From an uncultured Devosia sp. (lineage in GTDB: Bacteria > Pseudomonadota > Alphaproteobacteria > Rhizobiales > Devosiaceae), in the NCBI RefSeq assembly GCF_963517015.1, contig NZ_CAUQDV010000002.1:62001-126000 (forward strand): a DNA stretch of 64,000 nt. Direction: 5' to 3'. Under the pieces are notes generated by a model. The model worked only from the letters and a program-made list of their open reading frames with translations, did no database searches and was not told where the DNA came from. The translations under genes were made by a program, and so were the position numbers. Positions within the stretch are counted from its first letter, which is position 1; each line of letters opens with the position of its first letter. This document shows positions 1-8,830 of this stretch, piece by piece.

Positions 1-277
1 GACCGGGGGCGTGCTGGGCTTCATCACGCCGATGAGCCACAATTTCTGTGAAAGTTGCAATCGGGTCCGGCTCACGGCAACGGGACAATTGTTCCTCTGC
101 CTGGGCCAGGAAGACCAGGTCAACCTGCGTGATGCCTGGCGCGAGGGTGGGCTTGAAGGGCTCGATGCAGCCTTGGACCATGCCATGGCGATCAAGCCCA
201 AGGGACATGACTTCGTCATCGATCGCAGCAAGACTGCACCGGCATTGGGCCGTCATATGAGCGTAACCGGAGGATAG
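1..277 (+). CDS. moaA: GTP 3',8-cyclase MoaA, C-terminal fragment
   Basis: The gene enters from the left edge, so only its last ~91 codons are visible. They carry the C-terminal [4Fe-4S] ligands of MoaA in the exact family spacing C-x2-C-x13-C (NFCESCNRVR, then FLC), followed by the conserved region that starts VNLRD. MoaA is a radical SAM enzyme that rearranges GTP in the first step of molybdenum cofactor synthesis; the C-terminal cluster contacts the GTP substrate. The N-terminal radical SAM cluster lies outside the window. The stop codon is one base before the next gene's ATG, so the two are probably cotranscribed. Confidence 0.93.
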   Translation, partial: TGGVLGFITPMSHNFCESCNRVRLTATGQLFLCLGQEDQVNLRDAWREGGLEGLDAALDHAMAIKPKGHDFVIDRSKTAPALGRHMSVTGG

Positions 278-278
278 A

Positions 279-956
279 ATGGGCGAACGGACAAAGATCA
301 CGGCCAGCGACGGCTTTACCCTCAACGCCTATGTGGCCAAGCCAGCCGGCGCCCCGCGTGGCGGCGTGGTGCTGATCCAGGAGGTCTGGGGACTCAATGA
401 CTGGATCCGCAGCGAGGTCGATCGCTATGCCAGCGAGGGTTACCTGACCGTCGCGCCCGCCATGTTCGACCGGGTCGAGTTTGGCTACGAGAGCAACAAC
501 TACGGTCCCGAGCAGTTCGCGGTGATCGGCGAGTTGATGAAGAAATTCGACCACAAGACCGCCCTGCTCGACGTTTCGGCGGCGATCAAGGCAGCTTCCG
601 ACGGCGGCAAGGTCGGCATCACCGGCTATTGCTTTGGCGGTGCGGTGAGCTGGCGCGCGGCGGCGCATGAAGGCATGGGGCTGAGCGCAGCATCGGGCTA
701 TTATGGCGGCGGCGTGCCCAACTATATCGAGCTGGCACCGCGCATCCCGACCGAGATGCATTTCGGCGACCGGGACAAGGGCATTCCGCTCGAACAGATC
801 GAGGCGCTCAAGGACAAGCATCCCGAAGCGGACGTCTACACCTATCCAGCCGATCACGGCTTCTGCAACAGCGGCCGGCCAGCCAGCTTCGACGCCGGAA
901 GCTGCGCCAAGGCCAATGCCCGCACGCTCGATTTCTTCCGCAAGCATCTTGGATAG
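279..956 (+). CDS. Dienelactone hydrolase family protein
   Basis: A 225-residue alpha/beta hydrolase of the dienelactone hydrolase (DLH) family, which uses a cysteine nucleophile. The triad can be placed at Cys118 (GYCFGG), Asp166 (GDRDKGIP) and His193 (ADHGF), with the family glutamate at Glu36 in QEVWGL. There is no signal peptide, so it is cytoplasmic. Length and motif order are typical. The physiological substrate cannot be read from the sequence: many members are general carboxylesterases, and no chlorocatechol-pathway genes are nearby. It starts one base after moaA and its end overlaps the start proposed for the next gene by 8 bases, which suggests one transcript. Confidence 0.9.
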   Translation: MGERTKITASDGFTLNAYVAKPAGAPRGGVVLIQEVWGLNDWIRSEVDRYASEGYLTVAPAMFDRVEFGYESNNYGPEQFAVIGELMKKFDHKTALLDVSAAIKAASDGGKVGITGYCFGGAVSWRAAAHEGMGLSAASGYYGGGVPNYIELAPRIPTEMHFGDRDKGIPLEQIEALKDKHPEADVYTYPADHGFCNSGRPASFDAGSCAKANARTLDFFRKHLG

Positions 957-1386
957 CCTGCGGAAATATCAGGACTTTCTTGCGGAGGAATGGCGCGCGC
1001 TGCAGGCGGCGCCACTGTCCGCGCGCAAGGCCATGCTGGTGGCGGCGCTGGTGGATGCCCAGATCGATCGGCTGTTTGCGGCGCATGACAGCACAGGCGA
1101 CCTGCTGGCATTTCGCCGCGACATGGCGGAACGGCACCCCGACCTCGGACTGGTCATGGCGCTCTGCAGCCGGCGGGCCGGGATGGATCTGGTGACCGAG
1201 GCGGTCGCGGTGCCGATCGCCGACTATGGCGGGCTCTCGGTCGCCGACTTCATGGTCAGCCTCTACAATGATCACAGCGTGCAACAACTCCGGCTCGTGC
1301 TGCCAGATGGCAGTCGGCGGGGCATGCTTGAGATGCTGGGTCGGGCGATGGAGGGGTTGACCGGATTGAATAACCCAACAAGATAG
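949..1386 (+). CDS. Conserved hypothetical protein, 145 aa
   Basis: An open frame with strong GC-rich third positions follows the hydrolase gene and overlaps it by 8 bases if the TTG at 949 is used; the first ATG in frame is at 1033. The frame is also open further upstream, but only inside the hydrolase gene, so that part is not credited. The product is soluble and mostly helical (EEWRALQ, RKAMLVAALVDAQIDRLFAAHD), with two cysteine-poor halves and no recognisable catalytic motif or membrane segment. I do not recognise the family. Overlap with the upstream gene implies translational coupling. The start is uncertain; the existence of the gene is fairly secure. Confidence 0.6.
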   Translation: MDSLRKYQDFLAEEWRALQAAPLSARKAMLVAALVDAQIDRLFAAHDSTGDLLAFRRDMAERHPDLGLVMALCSRRAGMDLVTEAVAVPIADYGGLSVADFMVSLYNDHSVQQLRLVLPDGSRRGMLEMLGRAMEGLTGLNNPTR

Positions 1387-1392
1387 GTTATT
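1369..1392 (+). promoter_or_regulatory. Inverted repeat ahead of the DUF4160/DUF2442 pair
   Basis: The arms AATAACC (1369-1375) and GGTTATT (1386-1392) are perfect complements separated by 10 bases. The right arm ends 6 bases before the DUF4160 start and is followed by TTAT. The element overlaps the stop codon of the preceding gene. Two readings fit: a weak intrinsic terminator for the upstream genes, or an operator through which the pair represses itself. Sequence alone does not decide between them. Confidence 0.45.
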
Positions 1393-1398
1393 TTATCA

Positions 1399-1644
1399 AT
1401 GATCACCGTGTTTCGTTCAGGGGGAATGCGGTTCGTGATTTATGTGGATGACCACGAACCGGCACATGTCCACGTCTATGGCGACGGCGAAGCCAGGATC
1501 GATATCGTAAAGTTGTCTGCCATCAGCAACCGCGGCATGAGCAAACGCGATCTGGCACGCGCTTTGGCGGTGGTTGCAGAGCAACGTGCGATGTTGCTGG
1601 CACAATGGGAAGAGATACATGGGCCACGGGGAATTGGACGATAA
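1399..1644 (+). CDS. DUF4160 domain protein (putative toxin-antitoxin partner)
   Basis: An 81-residue protein with the DUF4160 signature: an N-terminal MRFVIYVDDHEPAHVHV segment (the family HVHV core), then a basic stretch and a C-terminal helix ending LAQWEEIHG. DUF4160 genes are commonly found directly upstream of DUF2442 genes, as here, and the pair is widely suspected to be a toxin-antitoxin or regulatory module; that role is inference. The gene overlaps the following DUF2442 gene by 26 bases, so translation is coupled. An inverted repeat sits just upstream. Confidence 0.85.
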   Translation: MITVFRSGGMRFVIYVDDHEPAHVHVYGDGEARIDIVKLSAISNRGMSKRDLARALAVVAEQRAMLLAQWEEIHGPRGIGR

Positions 1645-2029
1645 GCAATATGAGGACGCGACGCGACGCGGCGAAGAGGAACGCCTGCGTGGTCCCGTCC
1701 CTGCTCAGGCAAAATTTGACCGCAAGACAGGCCGAGTCATTGTTGAATTTACCAATGGAGCCGCCTTGCTGGTCCCTGCGCGTGCGCTTCAGGGGCTTGA
1801 GGACGCGAGCGACGAGGAACTGGAAGAGGTCACTCTCGCCGGCGAGACGGGCCTGCACTGGGAAAGCCGGGACGTCGATTTCACCATTGGCGGCCTGATG
1901 CGTGGCGTTTTCGGCACTGCCACATTCATGGCTCAGCGCAAGGGCGGCCAGTCCCGATCGGACGCCAAGATCACCGCAAGCCGAGCCAATGGAGCCAAAG
2001 GCGGCAGGCCGCGCAAGGCCGCCCCCTAA
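1619..2029 (+). CDS. DUF2442 domain protein
   Basis: A 136-residue protein starting at ATG 1619 inside the end of the DUF4160 gene. Its middle contains the DUF2442 core (GRVIVEFTNGAALLVPARALQ, then HWESRDVDFTIGGLMRGVFG), a small fold found in NE0471-like proteins. The C-terminus is an unusual basic, Ala/Gly/Lys-rich tail (residues ~105-136: a QRKGG segment and GAKGGRPRKAAP, which resembles an AT-hook) that could bind DNA, as expected of an autoregulating partner. The frame is open further upstream to 1574, but 1619 matches the domain boundary. It ends in a 4-base tail-to-tail overlap with the VOC gene on the other strand. Confidence 0.82.
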   Translation: MGHGELDDKQYEDATRRGEEERLRGPVPAQAKFDRKTGRVIVEFTNGAALLVPARALQGLEDASDEELEEVTLAGETGLHWESRDVDFTIGGLMRGVFGTATFMAQRKGGQSRSDAKITASRANGAKGGRPRKAAP

Positions 2030-2427
2030 CGCCCTTCTGCGCGTTCGACCAATTCGACGATCACGCCGTCAGGGTCGCGGACGAAGGCGACGCGGGTGAG
2101 CATTTCGGTGAAAATTGCGGGGCGTGGGGCTTCGAGAATCTCGATGCCGGCAGCTTGGAGCCTGATGGTGATGGCGTCGACGTCGTCAAAGGCAAAGGTG
2201 ATGTGCCGGATGCCTGATTCATGGGGCGGCACGTCGCGCGATCTGGTCACCGGTGCATAGGGCGAGCTGATTTCGAGCATGCCGCTGCCGGTGTCGAGGA
2301 AGGCGATCTCGCCGCGGGTGTTCTTTTTGCGCAGGGCCAGGGTGAGGCCAAGCAGACCACAGTAGAAATCGATCGTCCGGTCCAGATTGGACGAGGTCAT
2401 GCCTACATGTTCGAAGCCTAAAAGCAT
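2026..2427 (-). CDS. VOC family (glyoxalase/bleomycin-resistance fold) protein
   Basis: A 133-residue vicinal-oxygen-chelate protein made of two beta-alpha-beta-beta-beta modules. The four usual metal ligands are present: His7 (EHVGM), Glu52 (MLEISS), His75 (RHITF) and Glu125 (IVELVER), so it should bind a divalent metal. The motif set and length resemble lactoylglutathione lyase-like proteins, but this superfamily covers isomerases, dioxygenases and resistance proteins and the substrate cannot be assigned. It lies 64 bases downstream of an Lrp-type regulator on the same strand and may be its target. Confidence 0.87.
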   Translation of the reverse strand: MLLGFEHVGMTSSNLDRTIDFYCGLLGLTLALRKKNTRGEIAFLDTGSGMLEISSPYAPVTRSRDVPPHESGIRHITFAFDDVDAITIRLQAAGIEILEAPRPAIFTEMLTRVAFVRDPDGVIVELVERAEGR

Positions 2428-2491
2428 ATTCCGTTCCCGCGGAAGTCCTGCTCAACCACTCGGCGAAGCAGGAGTTCCAAGTGACGCATGC

Positions 2492-2977
2492 TTATTTGTC
2501 GTCGTCAACGACAATGGCAAAGTCGAGCGGGAGGGCTGTCGTATATTTGATCTGCCCCATGGCGAAGGCAGAACTAACATCGGTTAAGTTTATCTTGCTG
2601 ATGAGGCGCTTGTAGAAGGTGTCATAGGCGCCGATATCGGGCACGACAACGCGCATCAGATAATCCACGTCGCCACTCATGCGATAGAATTCAACGACTT
2701 CGGGGAATTCGTCGATGACGCCGGCAAACTTGCGCATCCAGGCTTCGTTATGCTCGTTGGTCTTGACCGACACGAAGACAGTGACGCCGACATTGACCTT
2801 GGCCGGGTCGAGCACGGCAACGCGGCGCTGAATGACGCCGTCTTCTTCCATCTTCTGGATGCGGCGCCAGCAGGGGGTGGTGGAGAGACCGACCTTGCGG
2901 CCGATTTCGGCCACCGGCATGGTCGCATCCTTCTGCAGAAGGGTGAGGATTTTCCTGTCGATCTTGTCCAAAGCCAT
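2492..2977 (-). CDS. Lrp/AsnC family transcriptional regulator
   Basis: A 161-residue feast/famine regulator. It has an N-terminal winged helix (DKIDRKILTLLQKDATMPVAEIGRKVGLS, then the recognition segment TTPCWRRIQKMEEDGVI) and a C-terminal RAM ligand-binding/oligomerisation domain (VFVSVKTNEHNEAW to the end). VEFYRMSGDVDYLMRVVV is the conserved effector-site region. Such proteins bind amino acids and act as octamers. The 143-base gap upstream is the likely site of autoregulation. No amino-acid transport or catabolic gene is adjacent, so the effector is unknown; the VOC gene downstream is the nearest candidate target. Confidence 0.93.
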   Translation of the reverse strand: MALDKIDRKILTLLQKDATMPVAEIGRKVGLSTTPCWRRIQKMEEDGVIQRRVAVLDPAKVNVGVTVFVSVKTNEHNEAWMRKFAGVIDEFPEVVEFYRMSGDVDYLMRVVVPDIGAYDTFYKRLISKINLTDVSSAFAMGQIKYTTALPLDFAIVVDDDK

Positions 2978-3120
2978 AATGCCCCCGCGAAATCAGTTTG
3001 CGCATTTCAGGCCAAAAGACGCCGATTGCGCCAGATTAACTGCCACATTCCCCATGCGCTCGCAATAATCTTGCGCAAAATAAGTAGAGCGGCCTGTTTT
3101 ACCGATAGCTAACCATAAGC

Positions 3121-3567
3121 CTAGCGCCATAACCCGTCAAACCAGCCGAACAGCGTCTGCGGGCGCGCCCGGTCATCTCGCCAATCGCGCGGCGTTTCGA
3201 AACTTCCGGCCCAGATGCCCAGGCGATCACGGCGCGCGTCGGCTTCTTGCGTCCAGTAGTCACCCGAGGCGATGGCGAGGCCCTCGGCGACCATGGTTGC
3301 GGCAATGTCCTGCCCCTGGATCCGGCAGGTTGCCAGCAGCCGGCCGTATTGGTCGCGGCCGTCCGGTTGGCAGGTGACCGGCCCCGATGCCAGGAGGTCC
3401 GCCATCCGGTTGCGCGCGGCGCGCCCACACGGCCATTGGCCGCCAGTCTCGCTATCGCAGTTCTGGGAGAGTTCGGGCGCGTCGAGACCGAGCAGGCGGA
3501 TGCGCTCATCGCCCAGGCGAAAACTGTCGCCGTCGCTGACCCGCGCGACGCCATCCACTGGCGGCAT
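3121..3567 (-). CDS. Thermonuclease-like (SNase fold) protein
   Basis: A 148-residue staphylococcal-nuclease-fold protein from the first ATG. It keeps the motif RVSDGDSFRL, the catalytic segment IRLLGLDAPE (Arg24, Asp29, Glu32) and the second arginine region RDQYGRLLA, plus a cysteine-rich insert (NCDSETGGQWPC). The same frame stays open for 43 codons upstream of this ATG (to 3696), and the last 31 of these encode a charged segment followed by a clear hydrophobic stretch (SLLAILILAGVAVLAVAL). That looks like a signal anchor, yet it contains no ATG, GTG or TTG. Either the protein is cytosolic from 3567, or a rare start such as ATT or CTG is used. Probable role: an envelope-associated or secreted nuclease. 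Confidence 0.82.
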   Translation of the reverse strand: MPPVDGVARVSDGDSFRLGDERIRLLGLDAPELSQNCDSETGGQWPCGRAARNRMADLLASGPVTCQPDGRDQYGRLLATCRIQGQDIAATMVAEGLAIASGDYWTQEADARRDRLGIWAGSFETPRDWRDDRARPQTLFGWFDGLWR

Positions 3568-3774
3568 TGGCGTGTCGAGCGCAACGGCCAGAACAGCGAC
3601 GCCGGCCAGGATCAGGATGGCGAGCAGACTGCCGCCCCGGGTCCGGAAAATGCGGTAGGGATAGAATTGCCGTCGTCGGATTTCACCACCCGTTAACTAC
3701 GCGCGCCTAGTGTGACCTATAGTTTAGCGGACGCGTTTATGTTCGCATTTGTTTAGTAATGAGTAACGAGTCCA

Positions 3775-5301
<1,527 letters not shown>

Positions 5302-5386
5302 TCCATCACTTTTACTGAATAACTTCTCTCATTAGCTTTCAATCAACAATCATCCTGATAGCACTCTGCTGTCGGGAGAGGATTAA

Positions 5387-6463
5387 ATGCTGAACACTTA
5401 TGGCCGTCCTTCGGTCATTCTTCTTGTTCACGAAGATAAAAGCGAACACAACGCAGCATTGGCCTTGCAGACTGGCGCTCGCGCCATCTCGCTGGACGAT
5501 TTTTCGCAAAGCCATCTGGCCAATGACCCCAATATCGTCATCCGCGTGGCGCTGGCCAATCTCGACACGGTACGCAAGCTCAAGACCGTCCTCGCCCATC
5601 GCGGCAATGGCCGGCGCATTTTTCTGGTTGATCCCGACAAGCGGGTGACCAGCGTTCATGCCAGCGTGCTGGGCGCCGATGTGCTGTTGCCCGAGCCCGC
5701 AAGTGCCCTGGAGATCAACCGGGCGGTGCGCAAGCAGCTGAACCTGCCCGCGCATAGCCCACATAGCGCCACGGTCATGAGCTCCATAAGCGCGGGCGTC
5801 GATGCCTTGGACGCCTCGTTCAAGGCGATCGTGGCAGGAACACAGCTCGATACCGATGGGGCGCAGCTTGCCAGCGAGCAGATCGCGGATGCCGTTGCTT
5901 TGGCGGGCATCAATGACTGGCTGGCGACCGTCAGGGGCTACCATCTGGGCACGTTCCAGCATTGCATGCTGGTGACCGGCGTCGCTTCGGCCTTTGGCAG
6001 CAAGACGGGCATGTCGCGACAGGATGTGATGCGACTGACGCTGGCGGGCCTGCTGCATGATATCGGCAAGGCCGTGGTGCCGCTGCGCATTCTCGACAAA
6101 CCGGGTGCCCTGGACGAGGACGAGCAGGTCATCATGCGGCTGCATCCCTTGGCCGGCTACGACTATCTCAAGCAGCACAGCACGATCGATGCACAGACGC
6201 TTTCCAGCGTCAGGCATCACCACGAGGCGCTGGATGGCAGCGGCTATCCGGATGGGCTGATCGGCACGGATATCGACGACCTGACGCGCATCATCACGAT
6301 CTGCGACATCTATGCCGCCCTGATCGAGCGCCGCAGCTACAAGGAGGCCAGAACGCCCCGGCAGGCGCTGGCCATCCTCAACGGCATGGCGGCCGACGGA
6401 AAGGTCGAAGCGAGCCTCGTGCGGGCGCTCAGCACGATCGTGATCGGGCAGAAGGCGGTCTAA
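5387..6463 (+). CDS. HD-GYP domain protein (cyclic di-GMP phosphodiesterase)
   Basis: A 358-residue protein with an N-terminal receiver-like domain (about 1-120) and a C-terminal HD-GYP domain. The phosphodiesterase signature is present: His224-Asp225 in LLHDIGK, RHHHEALDGSGYPDG (276-290) and CDIYAALIERRSYKEAR. HD-GYP enzymes hydrolyse cyclic di-GMP, so activity is plausible. The N-terminal domain lacks an obvious acceptor aspartate in the usual place (FLVDPDKRV is the nearest acidic strand end), so it may be a pseudo-receiver. A strong ribosome site (GGGAGAGG, 5374-5381) fixes the ATG. Its position behind an orphan kinase suggests a functional link, not proven. Confidence 0.9.
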   Translation: MLNTYGRPSVILLVHEDKSEHNAALALQTGARAISLDDFSQSHLANDPNIVIRVALANLDTVRKLKTVLAHRGNGRRIFLVDPDKRVTSVHASVLGADVLLPEPASALEINRAVRKQLNLPAHSPHSATVMSSISAGVDALDASFKAIVAGTQLDTDGAQLASEQIADAVALAGINDWLATVRGYHLGTFQHCMLVTGVASAFGSKTGMSRQDVMRLTLAGLLHDIGKAVVPLRILDKPGALDEDEQVIMRLHPLAGYDYLKQHSTIDAQTLSSVRHHHEALDGSGYPDGLIGTDIDDLTRIITICDIYAALIERRSYKEARTPRQALAILNGMAADGKVEASLVRALSTIVIGQKAV

Positions 6464-6483
6464 GCTGATACGCGTTGATGCCG

Positions 6484-6792
6484 CTATGCAGCGTCCGTAA
6501 GGGGCTGCGCGCGATCGATACGTTCGCGCTGCACCGGGTCATTCATGGCGTTCCAAAGATCGGTACGCCGCTGCGTGTTGAGCCAGAAGTCCGCACTATT
6601 GCCAAAAACCCTGGCCAAGATCAGTGCGGTTGCGGCCGTGATCGTGCGGCGATTGTTGCAGAGTTCGTTGACATGCTTGCGGGGCACGCCCATGGCCTCG
6701 GCCAGAGCGGACTGTGTGAGGCCAAGCGGCTCCATGAATTCCTCGGTGAGAATTTCGCCGACACTGGCCGGCTGGCGTGTGGTCATCAACAT
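6484..6792 (-). CDS. higA: HigA family antitoxin
   Basis: A 102-residue HTH-XRE protein of the HigA/VapI type: GEILTEEFMEPLGLTQSALAEAMGVPRKHVNEL is the helix-turn-helix, followed by RRTITAATALILARVFGNSADFWLN, the family C-terminal signature. It neutralises the HigB toxin encoded immediately upstream and represses the shared promoter. Order is toxin first, antitoxin second, which is normal for higBA. The antitoxin begins 9 bases after the toxin stop, so both are made from one message. A palindrome upstream of higB is a likely binding site. Confidence 0.94.
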   Translation of the reverse strand: MLMTTRQPASVGEILTEEFMEPLGLTQSALAEAMGVPRKHVNELCNNRRTITAATALILARVFGNSADFWLNTQRRTDLWNAMNDPVQRERIDRAQPLTDAA

Positions 6793-6801
6793 TGCTGCAC
6801 C

Positions 6802-7092
6802 TCACCGATAGGAGTGGTCATCGAGATAGACGTGGCTGGCTTCGCCATCTGACCATCTGAAGATCAGGCGCCATTGCTGGTTGACGCGGATGGAGCACCA
6901 ACCATCCAGCTTGCCGCGCAGTTTCTCAAAGTGATTGCTGGGCGGCACGCGCAAGTCGGCATCCGTGGCTGCGTCGTCCAGCATCTGGAGCTTGCGAAAC
7001 AGGCGACTTTCGAGGTCAGGCGGAATTCGCGGCGAGCGCTTGTCGTCCTTGAAAAAGACTTCAAGCCAAGCGTCGCGAAAGCTCACGATCAT
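6802..7092 (-). CDS. higB: HigB family toxin (RelE-like mRNA interferase)
   Basis: A 96-residue RelE/ParE superfamily protein with HigB-1 features: MIVSFRDAWLEVFF at the start, LDDAATDADLRVPPSNHFEKLRGKLDGWCSIRVNQQWRLIFRW as the core and a C-terminal DDHSYR. Family members cleave mRNA on the ribosome using basic and aromatic residues of this core; Arg and Tyr candidates are retained. It is full length with no disruption. It precedes higA on the same strand and both sit behind a perfect palindrome, so the module looks intact. Confidence 0.93.
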   Translation of the reverse strand: MIVSFRDAWLEVFFKDDKRSPRIPPDLESRLFRKLQMLDDAATDADLRVPPSNHFEKLRGKLDGWCSIRVNQQWRLIFRWSDGEASHVYLDDHSYR

Positions 7093-7111
7093 TGCTCACC
7101 TGCCGAGGCAA

Positions 7112-7130
7112 TGTACCACTCCATGGTACA
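7112..7130. promoter_or_regulatory. Palindromic operator candidate for higBA
   Basis: A perfect dyad TGTACCA-ctcca-TGGTACA lies 20 bases upstream of the higB start codon, between higB and the end of the DUF2161 gene. HigA proteins repress their own promoter through short palindromes, so this is the obvious operator. The link is inferred from position and symmetry. Confidence 0.7.
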
Positions 7131-7148
7131 AACGGCAAGGTGTGGAGT

Positions 7149-7799
7149 TCAGCCTTCTCTTTCGCTGACCGCTGTCCGTCCCAATTCGGTCAGGCCGTAG
7201 ATGCCGCGGCTTTCGCGCTGGAACCAGCCATAGACATTGCTGCGCAGCATGGTGGGGGCGCGGGCGACGATGGCTTTGAGCTGCTTGGGGCTTTGCGGGC
7301 CGGATAGAAGGGCCGTGGCGCAGAGGATACAGTCCTGGCGATAGGAGGTCATGATGGGCTTGCCTCGGCCGCCACCCTTCTGGGGATCGCCGACGCGGCG
7401 CTTGTGTTCGTCGAGGAGGCGCGAGCGGCGCTTGGCATCGCGGCGGGGTGTGGCGGCGAAGGGGGCGACGACGACCTCGACATGACCGGACTCGGCGACG
7501 GTGATGAGGCCGAAGCCGAGGCGGCGGCAGAGATTGCGGAAGCGCGCATCCTGCTCGCGGCCCTTGCCGGTGCGGGACAGGCGCGCCGCCAGCCAGACTT
7601 CGTCGCAATAGGTGGCGCGCTGGACGCCCTGCATGACCAGTTCGAGATTAAAGCTGAGCTTCATCTCGCAGACCACCACCACGGGCGGCTCGCCATCCAT
7701 GACTCCGACGAGGTCGCAGCCATTGACCTCGCCCTTCACGGCATAGCCGGCGCCTTCCATGAAGGCTTTCAGGGGAAGGTAGAGGTCGGTCTCGGCCAT
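7149..7799 (-). CDS. DUF2161 family protein (predicted PD-(D/E)XK phosphodiesterase)
   Basis: A 216-residue protein of the DUF2161 family, annotated elsewhere as a putative PD-(D/E)XK-type phosphodiesterase. The N-terminal half carries a nuclease-like core: YAVKGEVNGCDLVGVMDGEPPVVVVCEMKL, in which Glu-25-like, Asp and the E-x-K of CEMKL fit the catalytic pattern. The C-terminal half contains a basic linker (RRDAKRRSRLLDEHKRR) and a winged-helix-like tail (GIYGLTELGRTAV). The biological role is unknown. It follows cobT on the same strand with an 8-base gap, an arrangement that could reflect cotranscription only. Confidence 0.85.
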   Translation of the reverse strand: MAETDLYLPLKAFMEGAGYAVKGEVNGCDLVGVMDGEPPVVVVCEMKLSFNLELVMQGVQRATYCDEVWLAARLSRTGKGREQDARFRNLCRRLGFGLITVAESGHVEVVVAPFAATPRRDAKRRSRLLDEHKRRVGDPQKGGGRGKPIMTSYRQDCILCATALLSGPQSPKQLKAIVARAPTMLRSNVYGWFQRESRGIYGLTELGRTAVSEREG

Positions 7800-7807
7800 C
7801 GGCGGTG

Positions 7808-8830
7808 TCAGGCGTCCTTGCCGCTCACCGCCGCACTTTCGAAGGTGGCCATGTTGTTGTGGAGGTGGAGCGCGGTTTTGGCGAGGACGGCGGCGAGGGC
7901 GGCGCCGGTGCCTTCGCCAAGGCGCATGCCGAGGTCGAGAAGACCCTTCTGACCCATGGCGCCCAGAGCGCGGGCGTGACCGGTTTCAGCCGAGACATGG
8001 GCAAAGAGGCAATGGTCGATGCTGGCCGGATTGACGGCATGGGCGACGGCGGCGGCGGCAGTGGCGACGAAGCCATCGACGATGACCGGCACCTTCTGGT
8101 GGCGAGCCGCCAGCAGGGCGCCCAGCATGGCGGCGATTTCGCGACCGCCGAGGCGGGCCAGAACGGCCAGCGGGTGGGTGAGTTCGTCCTTGTGGAAGGC
8201 CACAGCGCGATCGACGGCGTCGGCCTTGCGGGCAAGGCCAGCGTCATCGACGCCGGTGCCGCGGCCAACCCAGTCGGCGCCAGTGCCGCCATAGAGACCG
8301 GCATAGACGGCCGCGGCGACGGTGGTGTTGCCGATGCCCATTTCGCCCAGGCAGATCAGGTCCGGCTTGCCGGCGATGGCTTCCATGCCATAGGCGATGG
8401 TGGCGGCGCACATGCGGTCATCGAGCGCGGCTTCCTGCGTGATGTCGCCGGTGGGCAATTCCAGCGCCAGTTCGAAAACGCGCAGGTTGATCTCATGTAG
8501 CGCGCAGATCTGGGAAATTGCTGCTCCGCCATTGGTGAAATTGGCGACCATCTGGGCGGTGACTTCGCGCGGGAAGGCCGAAACGCCCTGGTCGGTGACA
8601 CCGTGATTGCCGGCAAAAATGGTGACCATGGGATTATCGAGCCGAGGCTGCGCCCTGCCCTGCCAGCGCGCGAGAAACTCGACCAGGCCCTCCATGGCGC
8701 CGAGCGAACCTGCAGGCTTGGTCAGTTGCGCGTCGCGGGCGCGGACGGCCTCGACGGCAGCTTCATCGCCATCGGGCGCGATGGTGAGAAGCTCGAGCAC
8801 ATCGGCATAGGCAGGGTTCAGAGCAGGCAT
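7808..8830 (-). CDS. cobT: Nicotinate-nucleotide-dimethylbenzimidazole phosphoribosyltransferase
   Basis: A 340-residue CobT. It transfers phosphoribose from nicotinate mononucleotide to 5,6-dimethylbenzimidazole, making alpha-ribazole phosphate for the lower ligand of cobalamin. Family motifs run in order: LTKPAGSLGAMEGL, FAGNHGVTDQGVSAFP, EMGIGNTTVAAA, GRGTG, and RLGEGTGAALA with the catalytic glutamate. It is divergent from cobS: the two start codons overlap by two bases if the longest cobS start is used. Presence of CobT and CobS together shows nucleotide-loop assembly of cobalamin; the corrin-ring genes are not in the window. Confidence 0.96.
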   Translation of the reverse strand: MPALNPAYADVLELLTIAPDGDEAAVEAVRARDAQLTKPAGSLGAMEGLVEFLARWQGRAQPRLDNPMVTIFAGNHGVTDQGVSAFPREVTAQMVANFTNGGAAISQICALHEINLRVFELALELPTGDITQEAALDDRMCAATIAYGMEAIAGKPDLICLGEMGIGNTTVAAAVYAGLYGGTGADWVGRGTGVDDAGLARKADAVDRAVAFHKDELTHPLAVLARLGGREIAAMLGALLAARHQKVPVIVDGFVATAAAAVAHAVNPASIDHCLFAHVSAETGHARALGAMGQKGLLDLGMRLGEGTGAALAAVLAKTALHLHNNMATFESAAVSGKDA

